From assembly GCF_030687295.1 (NCBI RefSeq), contig NZ_CP117425.1, forward strand, positions 3,972,001 through 4,036,000: DNA of 64,000 nucleotides. The letters run 5' to 3'. Position numbers and translations under genes: made by a program. Below the pieces are notes generated by a model that worked only from the letters and a program-made list of their open reading frames with translations, ran no database searches and was not told the DNA's origin. Source of the DNA: Pseudomonas beijingensis. Lineage in GTDB: Bacteria; Pseudomonadota; Gammaproteobacteria; Pseudomonadales; Pseudomonadaceae. Each line of letters begins with the position of its first letter. The first letter of the stretch is position 1. Positions 16,534 through 25,534 of this stretch are shown in pieces.

Positions 16534-17832
16534 TCAACGCCGGCCGTTCCAGTAGCCCGACAGCTGGTGCCAGGACTTGCCGGCGGTCAGCAGCAAGGGG
16601 CGAATGGCGTCTTTGCCAATGATGGTCGGGCGGTGGATCGAACTGACCAGGTCGTAGCGCGCCGAGCCTTCGCTCATGCCTTCGGCCAGCACCTTGCAGA
16701 TGATGTGGCTTGGGGTGACGCCGAAGCCTGAGTAACCCTGGACGAAAAACGCGTTGCTGCGGCCGGGCAGAGTGCCGATCTGCGGGAACAGGTTCGGGCT
16801 GCAGGCCATCGGACCGCCCCAGGCCAGGTCGATCTTTACGTCCTTGAGGTACGGGAAGATCTTCAGCATCAGGCGCCGGTTCCAAGCCTTGAGGTCCAGG
16901 GGAATGTGCTCCACCAATGGCGTCGCGGCACCGAACAGCAGGCGGTTTTCGTTGGTGACGCGGTAATAGTCGATCACCGGACGAATATCGCTGTAGGCGC
17001 CGCGAATCGGGCTGATGCGCTGGATCAGTTCGTCCGACAACGGCTCGGTCATCATCTGGAAGGCGTAGGTGTTGATGGTCGAGCGGTGCAGTTCCGGTTC
17101 CAGCTTGTTGAGGAAACTGTCGCAGGCCCAGAGCAGCTTGCTGGCCCTGACCGAGCCGCGTCCGGTGCGCACGGTGATGCGTTCGCCATAGCTGACTTCC
17201 AGGGCCGGGCTGTTTTCGAAAATCCGCACCCCGTGGCTGACCAGGGCCTTGGCTTCACCCAGCAGCAGGTTCAGCGAGTGCACATGCCCGCCGCCCATGT
17301 GCAGCAACGCGCTGCCGTAGGCCTTGGAGCCGATGATCTGCTGCACGTCGGAGCCGCCGAGAAAGCGGATCTCGTGCTTGCTGTTGATCGACTTGAAGTC
17401 TTTTTCCCAGGCTCGCAGGGTCTTTTCCTGGCGGGCGTTGAAGCCCATGTAGCCGTAACCGTGGCAGAAATCGGCATCGATAGCGTACTTGGCGATACGA
17501 TCCTTGATGATGTCGGCGCCCAGGTCGCTGATCTCGAAGACCTGGCGCAGGCCGTCTTCACCCACGTCCTTCTTGATCTTTTCCAGGTCATGACCGATGC
17601 CGGCCATGATCTGCCCGCCATTGCGCCCGGTGCCACCGAACCCCAGGTAACGCGCCTCCAGCACCACGATGTTGGTGATGCCTTTTTCGGCGAGCTCCAG
17701 GGCGGTATTGATGCCGGAGAAACCACCGCCAATGACCACGACATCGGCGTCCACGTCCTGTTCCAGCGTGGGGAAGCTGAGGTTGTATTTCTTGGTGGCC
17801 GTGTAATAGGTGGGCGTTTCGATATTGATCAT
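16534..17832 (-). CDS. FAD-dependent amine oxidase/dehydrogenase (DAO superfamily, PuuB-like)
   Basis: A 432-residue flavoenzyme. Residues 33-65 form the dinucleotide fold (VVVIGGGFSGINTALELAE, with Glu ending beta-2 in VLEARYLGFGGTGRNGG). The GTGRNGGQIMAG motif is that of gamma-glutamylputrescine oxidase and related amine oxidases. The C-terminal part has the DAO closing motif FVQGYSGFGVTPSH. The start ATG at 17832 follows GAAACTCC-type purine-rich sequence only loosely. It heads an operon with cupin, LuxR, MoaF and two SDRs and is divergent from the 4-hydroxyphenylacetate hydroxylase. I infer that it deaminates a primary aromatic amine (tyramine, dopamine or a beta-hydroxylated relative) to the aldehyde; a polyamine substrate cannot be excluded. 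Confidence 0.75.
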   Translation of the reverse strand: MINIETPTYYTATKKYNLSFPTLEQDVDADVVVIGGGFSGINTALELAEKGITNIVVLEARYLGFGGTGRNGGQIMAGIGHDLEKIKKDVGEDGLRQVFEISDLGADIIKDRIAKYAIDADFCHGYGYMGFNARQEKTLRAWEKDFKSINSKHEIRFLGGSDVQQIIGSKAYGSALLHMGGGHVHSLNLLLGEAKALVSHGVRIFENSPALEVSYGERITVRTGRGSVRASKLLWACDSFLNKLEPELHRSTINTYAFQMMTEPLSDELIQRISPIRGAYSDIRPVIDYYRVTNENRLLFGAATPLVEHIPLDLKAWNRRLMLKIFPYLKDVKIDLAWGGPMACSPNLFPQIGTLPGRSNAFFVQGYSGFGVTPSHIICKVLAEGMSEGSARYDLVSSIHRPTIIGKDAIRPLLLTAGKSWHQLSGYWNGRR

Positions 17833-18143
17833 GACGCAACCTGACAAAGTGAAAGGAAACTCCGTTGCCACGCCTACGCGGGGCATGGCAGGGGATGGCT
17901 CTATTAAGAGCCCTGGCGGGGCGCTTGTCTTGATCCTCCATGCCGGAGGATTTGACCGAGCGCGCCATGGGGTCGGAACCTGGCCCATGAAAAGTACAAT
18001 CTTGGATCTGGAAGGTGCATTTTTCAGCTGCCCGCGATTGCCCATACTGGACCGGCCTTAATCACTGATCTCGCTGTTTGTGCAACCTCGGGTTGCCGGG
18101 CAAAGGCGGGATCGGCAGACGCCAATAATAAAAGAGCCCGTCC
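17833..18143. other. Divergent 311-bp spacer, amine oxidase / hydroxylase
   Basis: No coding potential is seen. The two divergent promoters must lie here. I see no copy of the TTAACTA-type palindrome or of the TTGGCAGSCAG arms found in neighbouring spacers, so control of these two operons is not obvious. Confidence 0.6.
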
Positions 18144-19313
18144 ATGAAAAAGCCAAACCCGCTGCTCGAAGACCTCAAGCCCCTCCTGCCAGCCATTGCC
18201 GCCAACGCCTTCCAGGCGGAGAAAGACCGTAGCGTGCCTGCCGAGAATATCGCCTTGCTCAAAAGCATCGGCATGCACCGGGCCTTCCAGCCGAAACCGT
18301 ACGGTGGCCTGGAGATTTCCCTGCCGCAGTTCGCCGATTGCATCGCGCTGCTGGCCGGTGCCTGTGCCAGCACGGCTTGGGCCATGAGCCTGTTGTGCAC
18401 CCACAGCCATCAGTTGGCGATGTTCCCGGCCAAGGCCCAGCAGGAAATCTGGGGCGATGACCCGGATGCCACCGCCAGCAGCAGCATCGCACCGTTTGGC
18501 CGCACCGAAGAAGTCGACGGCGGTGTGATGTTCAGTGGTGAAATGGGTTGGAGCAGCGGCTGCGATCACGCCGAATGGGCAATCGTAGGGTTTCGCCGCA
18601 AAAACGCCGAAGGCACCCAGGACTATTGCTTTGCGGTGCTGCCACGCAGCGACTATGAGATTCGCGATGACTGGTTCGCGGTGGGTATGCGCGGCAGTGG
18701 CAGCAAGACCTTGATCATCGACAACGCTTTTGTGCCGGAACACCGGATCCAGAAAGCCAAGGACATGATGGAAGGCAAGTCCGGCGGATTCGGCCTGTAC
18801 CCCGACAGCAAGATTTTCTACTCGCCGTATCGGCCGTATTTCGCCAGTGGTTTCTCCACGGTCAGCCTGGGCGTGGCCGAGCGCATGCTGGAGGTCTTTC
18901 GCGAGAAAACCCGCAACCGCGTGCGGGCCTACACCGGCGCGGCCGTCGGTGCCGCCACCCCGGCGTTGATGCGCCTGGCCGAGTCGACCCATCAGGTGGC
19001 GGCGGCCCGTGCCTTCCTGGAGAAAACCTGGCAGGAGCACGCCGAACATGGCGAGCGCCACGAATACCCCAGCCGGGAAACCCTGGCGTTCTGGCGGACC
19101 AACCAGGGTTATGCCACCAAGATGTGCATCCAGGCCGTCGACCGCTTGATGGAGGCAGCCGGCGGCGGCGCCTGGTTCGAGAACAACGAGTTGCAACGGC
19201 TGTTCCGCGACGCTCACTTGACTGGCGCCCATGCCTACACCGACTACGACGTCTGCGCGCAGATCCTCGGTCGTGAGCTGATGGGGCTCGAGCCCGATCC
19301 GTCCATGGTTTGA
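18144..19313 (+). CDS. 4-hydroxyphenylacetate 3-hydroxylase, oxygenase component (C2 type)
   Basis: A 389-residue flavin-dependent monooxygenase of the acyl-CoA dehydrogenase fold, like the C2 component of the Acinetobacter two-component enzyme. It uses reduced flavin from its partner to convert 4-hydroxyphenylacetate to 3,4-dihydroxyphenylacetate. The central region, with SSSIAPFGRTEEVDGGVMFS and WSSGCDHAEW, is the flavin-binding barrel, and the C-terminal helices end in the His-rich DAHLTGAHAYTDYD. It is unlike the enterobacterial HpaB type. The reductase gene follows after 57 bp. A phenol hydroxylase with a different substrate is possible, but the hpa neighbours make this assignment strong. 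Confidence 0.82.
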   Translation: MKKPNPLLEDLKPLLPAIAANAFQAEKDRSVPAENIALLKSIGMHRAFQPKPYGGLEISLPQFADCIALLAGACASTAWAMSLLCTHSHQLAMFPAKAQQEIWGDDPDATASSSIAPFGRTEEVDGGVMFSGEMGWSSGCDHAEWAIVGFRRKNAEGTQDYCFAVLPRSDYEIRDDWFAVGMRGSGSKTLIIDNAFVPEHRIQKAKDMMEGKSGGFGLYPDSKIFYSPYRPYFASGFSTVSLGVAERMLEVFREKTRNRVRAYTGAAVGAATPALMRLAESTHQVAAARAFLEKTWQEHAEHGERHEYPSRETLAFWRTNQGYATKMCIQAVDRLMEAAGGGAWFENNELQRLFRDAHLTGAHAYTDYDVCAQILGRELMGLEPDPSMV

Positions 19314-19370
19314 CCGCCTGTCCTTAGAACAATAATCGAGGCCGTCCGTTGAGGCGGCCGGGAGTCTTGC

Positions 19371-20312
19371 ATGTCCAGTCTTTGCGATACCGCTTTCGAT
19401 ACCCGCGCGTTCCGCCGGGCCTTGGGTAACTTTGCCACCGGCGTGACCGTGGTCACCGCCGCCACTGAAGATGGCCGCAAGGTCGGGGTGACGGCCAACA
19501 GTTTCAACTCGGTGTCCCTGGACCCGCCACTGATCCTGTGGAGCATCGACAAGCGCTCCAGCAGCCACGAAGTGTTCGAAGCCGCCAGCCATTTTGCGGT
19601 GAACGTGCTGGCCGCCGACCAGATTGACCTGTCGAACAACTTCGCGCGACCCAAGGAGGACCGCTTCGCACAAATCCAGTTCGAGACCGGCGAAGGCGGA
19701 GCTCCGATGTTCGTTGATTGCTCGGCGCGTTTTCACTGTGAAAAATTCCAGCAGGTCGACGGTGGCGATCACTGGATCATGATCGGCAAGGTCGTGGCCT
19801 TTGACGATTTCGGACGCTCGCCCTTGCTCTATCACCAGGGCGCCTACTCGATGGTGCTGCCTCACACGCGCATGACCAAACGGGAAGAGGGCCAGTCTCC
19901 CAGCAGTCACTTCCAGGGACGCTTGAGCCACAACTTGTACTATCTGATGACCCAGGCGCTACGAACCTACCAGGCCAGCTACCAGCCGCGTCAGTTGTCC
20001 ACCGGTTTGCGCACCAGTGAGGCGCGGATGTTGATGGTGCTGGAGAACGACGCCGGGCTGAACCTGTGCGACCTGCAACGGGAGGTGGCGATGCCGGTGC
20101 GCGAGATCGAAGAAGCCGTGGCCAATCTCAAGCGCAAGGGGTTGGTGAGCGATGAAGGTGAGCGGGTACGCCTGACCGCCAAGGGTATCGATGAGACCGA
20201 AGGGCTCTGGGCGATTGCCAAGGAACAGCAGGACAAGGTGTTCGGTCAGTTCAGCGAGGAACAGGTCGAACATTTCAAGCAAGTGCTCAAGGGCGTGATC
20301 AAGGGCGCTTGA
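19371..20312 (+). CDS. 4-hydroxyphenylacetate 3-hydroxylase, flavin reductase component (C1 type, with MarR-like tail)
   Basis: A 313-residue two-domain protein. Residues 1-165 are the FMN-binding split barrel of flavin reductases (FRRALGNFATGVTVVTA, VTANSFNSVSLDPPLILWS). After a linker, residues about 185-313 form a MarR-like winged helix (LRTSEARMLMVLENDAGLNL, LKRKGLVSDEGERVRLTAKG). This architecture and length match the Acinetobacter C1 reductase, where the tail inhibits flavin reduction until 4-hydroxyphenylacetate binds. The ATG follows GCCGGGAGTCTTGC. It supplies reduced flavin to the upstream oxygenase. Confidence 0.85.
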   Translation: MSSLCDTAFDTRAFRRALGNFATGVTVVTAATEDGRKVGVTANSFNSVSLDPPLILWSIDKRSSSHEVFEAASHFAVNVLAADQIDLSNNFARPKEDRFAQIQFETGEGGAPMFVDCSARFHCEKFQQVDGGDHWIMIGKVVAFDDFGRSPLLYHQGAYSMVLPHTRMTKREEGQSPSSHFQGRLSHNLYYLMTQALRTYQASYQPRQLSTGLRTSEARMLMVLENDAGLNLCDLQREVAMPVREIEEAVANLKRKGLVSDEGERVRLTAKGIDETEGLWAIAKEQQDKVFGQFSEEQVEHFKQVLKGVIKGA

Positions 20313-20353
20313 GCGACATGAATGGCATCTGCCCCGGTAAGGCAAATGCATTT

Positions 20354-20510
20354 CTGTGGGAGCGAGCTTGCTCGCGATGGCGGTCGACCAGTCGATGTTG
20401 ATGTTGACTGGCAGGCCCCTATCGCGAGCAAGCTCGCTCCCACAGGGTTATGACAGCTGAGCCGGGGGCTGCTGCGCAGCCCAGCGGGAGCAAGCTCCCT
20501 CGCCACAGGG
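20354..20510. repeat. REPIN plus a further GGGAGCAAGCTCCCTCGCCAC repeat
   Basis: An inverted REP pair occupies 20354-20447. It is followed at 20465-20510 by a variant with its own small hairpin (GGGCTGC / GCAGCCC) and GGGAGCAAGCTCCCTCGCCA. All lie between the reductase and hpaR1, before the operator. Confidence 0.88.
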
Positions 20511-20572
20511 GCCATCGCTTGATCCAGATTCTGTGAATGGATAGTCCAGCATGAGTTGGAAGCTGTTAAGAT

Positions 20573-20592
20573 TTAGTTAACTCATTAACTAA
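20573..20592. promoter_or_regulatory. Perfect palindromic operator before hpaR1
   Basis: TTAGTTAACTCATTAACTAA: 8-bp arms around a CTCA spacer, 21 bp before the hpaR1 start. MarR-family repressors bind such sites, so HpaR1 probably represses itself. Related sites lie at 28631-28668 and 11615-11634. Confidence 0.7.
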
Positions 20593-20613
20593 GTCTTCTC
20601 GCGAACCTACTCC

Positions 20614-21036
20614 ATGCCCAAGCCGCGCCAATCCTTGACCCTGACCCTGCTACAGGCCCGCGAAGCGGCCATGGGTTTTTTCCGACCTTCCCTCAATCAA
20701 CATGGCTTGACCGAACAACAATGGCGGGTCATCCGGATTCTCAGCCAGCACGATGAGCTGGAGATCAATCGCTTGGCCGAACTGGCCTGCATCCTCAAGC
20801 CCAGCATGACCGGCGTGTTGGTGCGCATGGAAGCGGCGGGCATGGTGGTGCGGCGCAAGGCCGAACAGGACCAGCGGCGGGTGCTGGTGCGCCTGGCGCC
20901 GCAAGGGCAGGCGAGCTTCGATTCGATGAGCCAGAGCATGGAAGAGAATTACCAGCGCTTGCAGGACAAGTTGGGGCAGGAAAAACTGCAGACGTTGCTG
21001 GGCTTGCTCAATGACCTGAAGGCGATCAGGCGCTGA
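20614..21036 (+). CDS. hpaR: MarR-family repressor of homoprotocatechuate catabolism, HpaR paralogue 1
   Basis: A 140-residue MarR protein matching HpaR over its full length. The N-terminal [18 protein letters not shown], the recognition helix region [20 protein letters not shown] and the wing with [13 protein letters not shown] are all present. HpaR represses the meta-cleavage operon until 4-hydroxyphenylacetate or homoprotocatechuate is present. A perfect palindrome lies 21 bp before the start, which suggests autoregulation. A second, closely similar hpaR gene stands at the other end of the hpa cluster (29881-30303); this copy is the one linked to the hydroxylase genes. Confidence 0.85.
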   Translation: MPKPRQSLTLTLLQAREAAMGFFRPSLNQHGLTEQQWRVIRILSQHDELEINRLAELACILKPSMTGVLVRMEAAGMVVRRKAEQDQRRVLVRLAPQGQASFDSMSQSMEENYQRLQDKLGQEKLQTLLGLLNDLKAIRR

Positions 21037-21056
21037 GAACCTGGGCTGGTTGTTTT

Positions 21057-21145
21057 CTGTGGGAGCAAGGCTTGCCCGCGATGAAGACGCTGCGGTCTTC
21101 CAGAGACCGAGGTGCCTGTTTCGCGAGCAAGCTTTGCTCCCACAG
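21057..21145. repeat. REPIN
   Basis: CTGTGGGAGCAAGGCTTGCC faces TTCGCGAGCAAGCTTTGCTC and its CCCACAG end, between the convergent hpaR1 and hpaI genes. The arms are a slightly diverged variant of the commoner REP. Confidence 0.85.
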
Positions 21146-21175
21146 ATCCCCTTGCCACAAGGCATTTGATACCGA

Positions 21176-21973
21176 TCAGTACACACCACCCGTCGCAGGT
21201 TTTGGTGTGTCCTTGAACGCCGCCGCCAGTGTCTGCAAGCCCCGCAGCAGCACCGTTGTATCCACGCCCACGGCGACAAACGCCGCGCCGAGTTCGATGT
21301 AGCGGCGGGCCAGTTTTTCATCGGCACTGAGAATCCCGGCGGCCTTGCCAGCCTGGCGGATGCGGGCGATGGCGTCTTCGATGGCCGCTTGCACCTGCGG
21401 GTGGCCGGGGTTACCGCGAAAGCCCATGGACGCACTCAGGTCCGCCGGGCCGATGAAGACCCCATCCACGCCTTCCACCGCCGCAATGGCATCCAGATTG
21501 GCCAGGCCCTCGCGGCTTTCGATCTGCACCAGCAGGCACATCTGTTCATCGGCCTTGTCGAGGTAGCCGGGGATGCTGTTCCAGCGCGACGCCCGGGCCA
21601 GCGCACTGCCGACCCCGCGGACACCGTGGGGCGGATAGTGGATGGCGCGCACCAGTTCGCGCGCCTGATCGGCGCTTTCCACCATCGGCACCAGCAAGGT
21701 TTGCACGCCGATATCGAGCACTTGTTTGATCAGCGCCGTGTCGCCGATTACCGGACGTATCACCGGCTGGCTGGGGTAGGGCGCCACGGCCTGGAGCTGG
21801 CCGAGCAGGGTGCGCAAGTCGTTGGGCGCGTGTTCACCGTCGATCAGCAGCCAGTCGAAGCCGGCATTGGCCGCCAGTTCCGCACAGTAGGCATCGGCCA
21901 ATCCCAGCCACAGGCCGATCTGCGCTTCGCCGCTGCGCAGGCGTTGCTTGAAGGTATTGATGGGCATGTCCAT
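21176..21973 (-). CDS. hpaI: 4-hydroxy-2-oxoheptanedioate aldolase
   Basis: A 265-residue class II aldolase of the HpcH/HpaI family. It splits 4-hydroxy-2-oxoheptanedioate into pyruvate and succinate semialdehyde, the last step of the pathway. The metal ligands Glu152 (VQIESREG) and Asp178 (IGPADLS) and the catalytic His48 ([10 protein letters not shown]) and Arg73 (VIRPV) are in place. Two in-frame ATG codons six bases apart (21973 and 21967) could both serve as the start. It is the last gene of the hpaG1-to-hpaI operon, 14 bp after hpaH. Confidence 0.93.
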   Translation of the reverse strand: MDMPINTFKQRLRSGEAQIGLWLGLADAYCAELAANAGFDWLLIDGEHAPNDLRTLLGQLQAVAPYPSQPVIRPVIGDTALIKQVLDIGVQTLLVPMVESADQARELVRAIHYPPHGVRGVGSALARASRWNSIPGYLDKADEQMCLLVQIESREGLANLDAIAAVEGVDGVFIGPADLSASMGFRGNPGHPQVQAAIEDAIARIRQAGKAAGILSADEKLARRYIELGAAFVAVGVDTTVLLRGLQTLAAAFKDTPKPATGGVY

Positions 21974-21987
21974 GGGGCGTTCTCCGA

Positions 21988-22791
21988 TCAGACGAAACGG
22001 CAGGCGATGGAACCGAGCATGTCGTAGTCGACATGGAAGGTGTCGCCGGGGTTGGCGGCCACTGGGCGGGTGAAGGAGCCACCGAGGATGATCTGTCCCG
22101 GTTGCAGGGTGACGTCATAGGCCGCCAGCTTGTTCGCCAGCCAGGCCACGCCTTTGGCCGGGTGATTGAGCACCGCGGCCGAGACGCCGGACTCTTCGAT
22201 CACGCCGTTGCGGTAGAGCACCGCCGGCACCTTGCGCAGGTCGATCTCGGTCGGGCGTACGGCGCGACCGCCCATGACCACCCCGGCGTTGGCGGCGTTG
22301 TCGGAAATGGTGTCGAACACCTTGCGGGTCGCCTTGGTCTGCGGGTCGATCTGCTGGATGCGCGCGTCGATGATTTCCAGCGCCGGGATCACCCATTCGG
22401 TGGCGTCCAGCACGTCGAACACGGTCACGTTCGGGCCTTTCAACGGCTTGCCGAGGATGAACGCCAGCTCCACTTCCACCCGTGGCACGATGAAGCGTTC
22501 GAACGGGATGTCGGTGCCTTCATCGAAAAACATGTCATCGAGCAGCGCGCCGTAGTCCGGTTCGGTGATGTTCGACGACACCTGCATGGCTCGGGAGGTC
22601 AGGCCGATCTTGTGGCCGACCAACTTGCGCCCGTCCTTGATCTTTTGGGCCACCCAGGCACGCTGGATGGCGTAGGCATCCTCGATGGTGATGTCCGGGT
22701 GGTCGAGGGAAAACTGCCGCACTTGCTCGCGGGAGCGTTCGGCATGGTCGAGGCGGGCGGCGGCTTGTTGGATGAAGGTCTGGTCAAGCAT
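21988..22791 (-). CDS. hpaH: 2-oxo-hept-4-ene-1,7-dioate hydratase
   Basis: A 267-residue member of the hydratase/decarboxylase fold shared with MhpD and XylJ. It adds water to 2-oxohept-4-enedioate, giving the substrate of HpaI. Typical motifs are [13 protein letters not shown] and the acidic region with [14 protein letters not shown] that binds Mg2+. Length is the same as in enterobacterial HpaH. It lies 12 bp after hpaX and 14 bp before hpaI in the same operon. Confidence 0.92.
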   Translation of the reverse strand: MLDQTFIQQAAARLDHAERSREQVRQFSLDHPDITIEDAYAIQRAWVAQKIKDGRKLVGHKIGLTSRAMQVSSNITEPDYGALLDDMFFDEGTDIPFERFIVPRVEVELAFILGKPLKGPNVTVFDVLDATEWVIPALEIIDARIQQIDPQTKATRKVFDTISDNAANAGVVMGGRAVRPTEIDLRKVPAVLYRNGVIEESGVSAAVLNHPAKGVAWLANKLAAYDVTLQPGQIILGGSFTRPVAANPGDTFHVDYDMLGSIACRFV

Positions 22792-22803
22792 GGCAGGGGT
22801 CTC

Positions 22804-24108
22804 TTATTGAGGATTGACGACGGCAGCCCGGGTGCGCAGCACCAGCAAGCCGCCAAGGGCGATGAGCAGGGCCAGCACATAGAGGGCGAGGCTGGCGCTC
22901 TGGGTGGTGTCGCGCATCCAGCCGATCAGGTAGGGCGCGAAGAATGAGGCGATGCTGCCGAAGGAACTGATCAGGGCGATGCCGGCGGCCTGGGTGCCGT
23001 TGGACAGGAAGGCCGGCGGCATTTGCCAGAACATCGGCAACGCCGCGCTGGCGCCCATGCCAGCGACGATCAGGCCACTGAGCACCAGGGTCGGATTGCC
23101 CGGAGAAAGTCCGGTGACCGCAATGCCCAGCGCGGCCATCAACAGCGGCACGCACAGGTGCCAGCGGCGTTCGCGATGGCGGTCGGAGGAGCGTCCGCAA
23201 CCGATCATGAAAAAGCAGCCGGCCAGGTAGGGCACTGCGCTGAGCAGCCCGACCTTGCCGTCGCTGCCGATGCCGGCGCCGTGGATCAGGGTCGGCATCC
23301 AGAAGGCCAGGGTGTTCACCGCCAGCATCACGGCGAAGTACACCGCCACCAACAACCAGACCTGCGGATTGTTGAGAATCGCCGAAAACGAGGTGATGGA
23401 TTTGCGCTGTTCTTCAAGGCTCAGTTGTTCACGCAGTTGTTGCTTGGCGTGTGGCGTGAGCCAGTTGACCGTCTCGAAACTGTCCGGCAGGCACTTGAGC
23501 ACAACGAGGCCGAGCAGGATCACCGGCAGCCCTTCGATGACGAACATCCACTGCCAGCCGCGCAGGCCGCCAAGGTCATGGAAATGCTCGAGAATGCCAC
23601 CGGACAATGGCCCGCCAATCACCCCGGCCATTGGCACGGCGATGGCAAACAACGCGGTCACCTGGGCCCGGCGCCGGGCCGGATACCAGCGGTTGAGAAA
23701 GACCAGGATGCCAGGAAAGAAACCGGCCTCGGCCACGCCCAGCAGAAAGCGCAACACGTAGAAACCGGCGGCGCTTTCGATGAGGAACATGCCGGTGGAC
23801 AGGGCGCCCCAGACCACCATCAGCGTGGCGATCCAACGCCGCGGGCCGACCCGGTCCAGGGCCATGTTGCTGGGCACGCCAAACAGCGCATAAGCGATGA
23901 AGAACAGGCCGGCGCCGAAGCCGTAGACCGTGTCGCTGAACTGCAGGTCGGCGCTCATCTGCATCTTCGCGAAGCCAATGTTGATGCGGTCCAGGTGGGC
24001 GAAGAGGTAACAGACCAGCAACAGCGGCATCAGCCGCCAGGTGATGGTGGCATGGGTGCGGTCGTGGGCGATGGTGCCGGCCGTGTCGGCGGTATTGGCT
24101 GTGCTCAT
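22804..24108 (-). CDS. hpaX: 4-hydroxyphenylacetate permease, MFS anion:cation symporter type
   Basis: A 434-residue MFS carrier of the ACS family with about 12 membrane segments. The signature HLDRINIGFAKMQMS in the first loop is the usual YxDRxNxGxA pattern of ACS uptake carriers, and FGVPSNMALDRVGPRRWIA follows segment 2. HpaX imports 4-hydroxyphenylacetate in E. coli W. Gene order between hpaF and hpaH matches other Pseudomonas hpa operons. It should be an uptake carrier for 4-hydroxy- or 3,4-dihydroxyphenylacetate. Confidence 0.88.
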   Translation of the reverse strand: MSTANTADTAGTIAHDRTHATITWRLMPLLLVCYLFAHLDRINIGFAKMQMSADLQFSDTVYGFGAGLFFIAYALFGVPSNMALDRVGPRRWIATLMVVWGALSTGMFLIESAAGFYVLRFLLGVAEAGFFPGILVFLNRWYPARRRAQVTALFAIAVPMAGVIGGPLSGGILEHFHDLGGLRGWQWMFVIEGLPVILLGLVVLKCLPDSFETVNWLTPHAKQQLREQLSLEEQRKSITSFSAILNNPQVWLLVAVYFAVMLAVNTLAFWMPTLIHGAGIGSDGKVGLLSAVPYLAGCFFMIGCGRSSDRHRERRWHLCVPLLMAALGIAVTGLSPGNPTLVLSGLIVAGMGASAALPMFWQMPPAFLSNGTQAAGIALISSFGSIASFFAPYLIGWMRDTTQSASLALYVLALLIALGGLLVLRTRAAVVNPQ

Positions 24109-24160
24109 GATCTTGTACTTTTTGTCAGAGAGGCCGATGGGGAGTGCGGGGCAGACGGAT

Positions 24161-24553
24161 TCAGGAGGCCTGGCCCTTGAGGAAGGCGTGGACGTTGTTG
24201 GCCTTGAAGTTGAGTTGCTCGTGCAGCTCGATCATCTCGAATGACAGGGCCAGCAGGCGTTGGGCCTGGAGTTCGGCGAAGTGCGCGGTGATCGCCTCGA
24301 AGAGTTTTTCCGCGACTTTCTGGCGGGTGGCCAGGTCACGGCCATGGCCGACTTTCAAGGTCATGTGCACGAAGGCGTAGTCGTGCTTGCCGTCGGCCAT
24401 GCGCCAGGTGTCCAGGCGCACGCCACGGCTGCGGATGCCGCCCAGGGGAAATACGCCGCTTTCGCCCAGCAAGGCATGGACCTTTTCAAACAGGCCGGGC
24501 AGGTCGGCTTGTTGTTCGATGTTGTCGGTGTATTCAGCGATGAAATGGGGCAT
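24161..24553 (-). CDS. hpaF: 5-carboxymethyl-2-hydroxymuconate delta-isomerase
   Basis: A 130-residue member of the tautomerase superfamily. It isomerises 5-carboxymethyl-2-hydroxymuconate before decarboxylation. Protein start MPHFIAEYTDNIEQ begins with the catalytic N-terminal proline after Met removal. I take the ATG at 24553, preceded by GGAGGCCCCC; the upstream open frame to 24601 lacks homology and would bury the catalytic proline. Conserved VHMTLKVGHGRD near residue 70 fits the family. It lies between hpaD and hpaX. Confidence 0.92.
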   Translation of the reverse strand: MPHFIAEYTDNIEQQADLPGLFEKVHALLGESGVFPLGGIRSRGVRLDTWRMADGKHDYAFVHMTLKVGHGRDLATRQKVAEKLFEAITAHFAELQAQRLLALSFEMIELHEQLNFKANNVHAFLKGQAS

Positions 24554-24637
24554 GGGGGCCTCCTGCGTCGGCAGCTTTGAGTTGTAAGCCGCAAGCGACA
24601 AGTTGAAAGCGATCAGCTTGTCGCTTGCGGCTGCTGT

Positions 24638-25495
24638 TCAGACTGGAAAAATGGCGTTGATCTGTCCGGTGCCGGAACTGCCGAAAGGCTCGGTGATGAT
24701 TTCGGCGGGCTTGTCGTAGTCCGGCCCGCCGAGCAACCCCAGCAGCATCGCCGTGTCATGCATCTTGCCTTCGCCGAAGCAGTGTTCGGCATAGTCCGGG
24801 AGCATGGCGCAGAACTCTTTCCAGCGGCCCTGGCGCCACATTTCGACGACGTGCAGATCGACCTGCTTGTCGAATTCCCGCGTCCAGTTATGGATGTTGG
24901 CTTCGGCGTTGCGATCATCGGAAAAGCGGTGGGACAACGAGCCGGACGCCAGCACCAGTACCTTGCGATCGCTTTTCTCGATGGCCCGGCGCACGGCGGC
25001 GCCGAAGGCGAAGCTGTCCTGCAGGCGATGCCAGGCACACCAGGCGGCAATCGACACGACTTTGAATTTCTGGTCTTGCGGGACATCCATGTGCATGTAG
25101 CGCATGGGCACCAGCGTGCCGTATTCCAGTTCAAGGCTTGGGATGTTATGGGCCAGGGTGCGCACATCCACGGCATTGGCCTCGGCGGCGATCAGTTCGC
25201 CCAGTTCCGGGGCGCCCGAGTATTCGTACTCCATGTTCTTGATGAAGTGCGGCAGCTCGTTGCTGGTGTAGATGCCCTTGAAGTGCGCGCCGCTGTTGAC
25301 GTGGTAGGCGCTGTTGACCAGCCAGTGCACGTCGAACACTACGGCGGTATCGGCGCCCAGCTCACGGGCGCGGCGGCCGATTTCCTTGTGGCCGGCAATC
25401 GCTGCGGCGCGGCAACCGTGGTGCTTGCCGGGCAGCTCCGACAGGTACATCGAGGGAACGTGGCAGATTTTCGCAGCCAGGACGACTTCGCCCAT
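24638..25495 (-). CDS. hpaD: 3,4-dihydroxyphenylacetate 2,3-dioxygenase (class III extradiol, LigB-like)
   Basis: A 285-residue Fe(II) ring-cleavage enzyme converting homoprotocatechuate to 5-carboxymethyl-2-hydroxymuconate semialdehyde. His12 (ICHVPSM) and His57 (VFDVHW) are the expected iron ligands of the LigB fold, and the later SGSLSHRFSDD region gives the active-site Ser-His segment. The upstream spacer to hpaE (25496-25674) holds a REPIN, but the gene remains in the same direction and pathway order. Confidence 0.93.
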   Translation of the reverse strand: MGEVVLAAKICHVPSMYLSELPGKHHGCRAAAIAGHKEIGRRARELGADTAVVFDVHWLVNSAYHVNSGAHFKGIYTSNELPHFIKNMEYEYSGAPELGELIAAEANAVDVRTLAHNIPSLELEYGTLVPMRYMHMDVPQDQKFKVVSIAAWCAWHRLQDSFAFGAAVRRAIEKSDRKVLVLASGSLSHRFSDDRNAEANIHNWTREFDKQVDLHVVEMWRQGRWKEFCAMLPDYAEHCFGEGKMHDTAMLLGLLGGPDYDKPAEIITEPFGSSGTGQINAIFPV

Positions 25496-25534
25496 GATGA
25501 TTCTCCTGAAAAATTGTTCTTGTTGAATCTCGGT

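Noticed and set aside
18144..19313. Acyl-CoA dehydrogenase
   Set aside because: The fold is shared, but the reductase partner with MarR-like tail and the hpa context point to the C2 monooxygenase.
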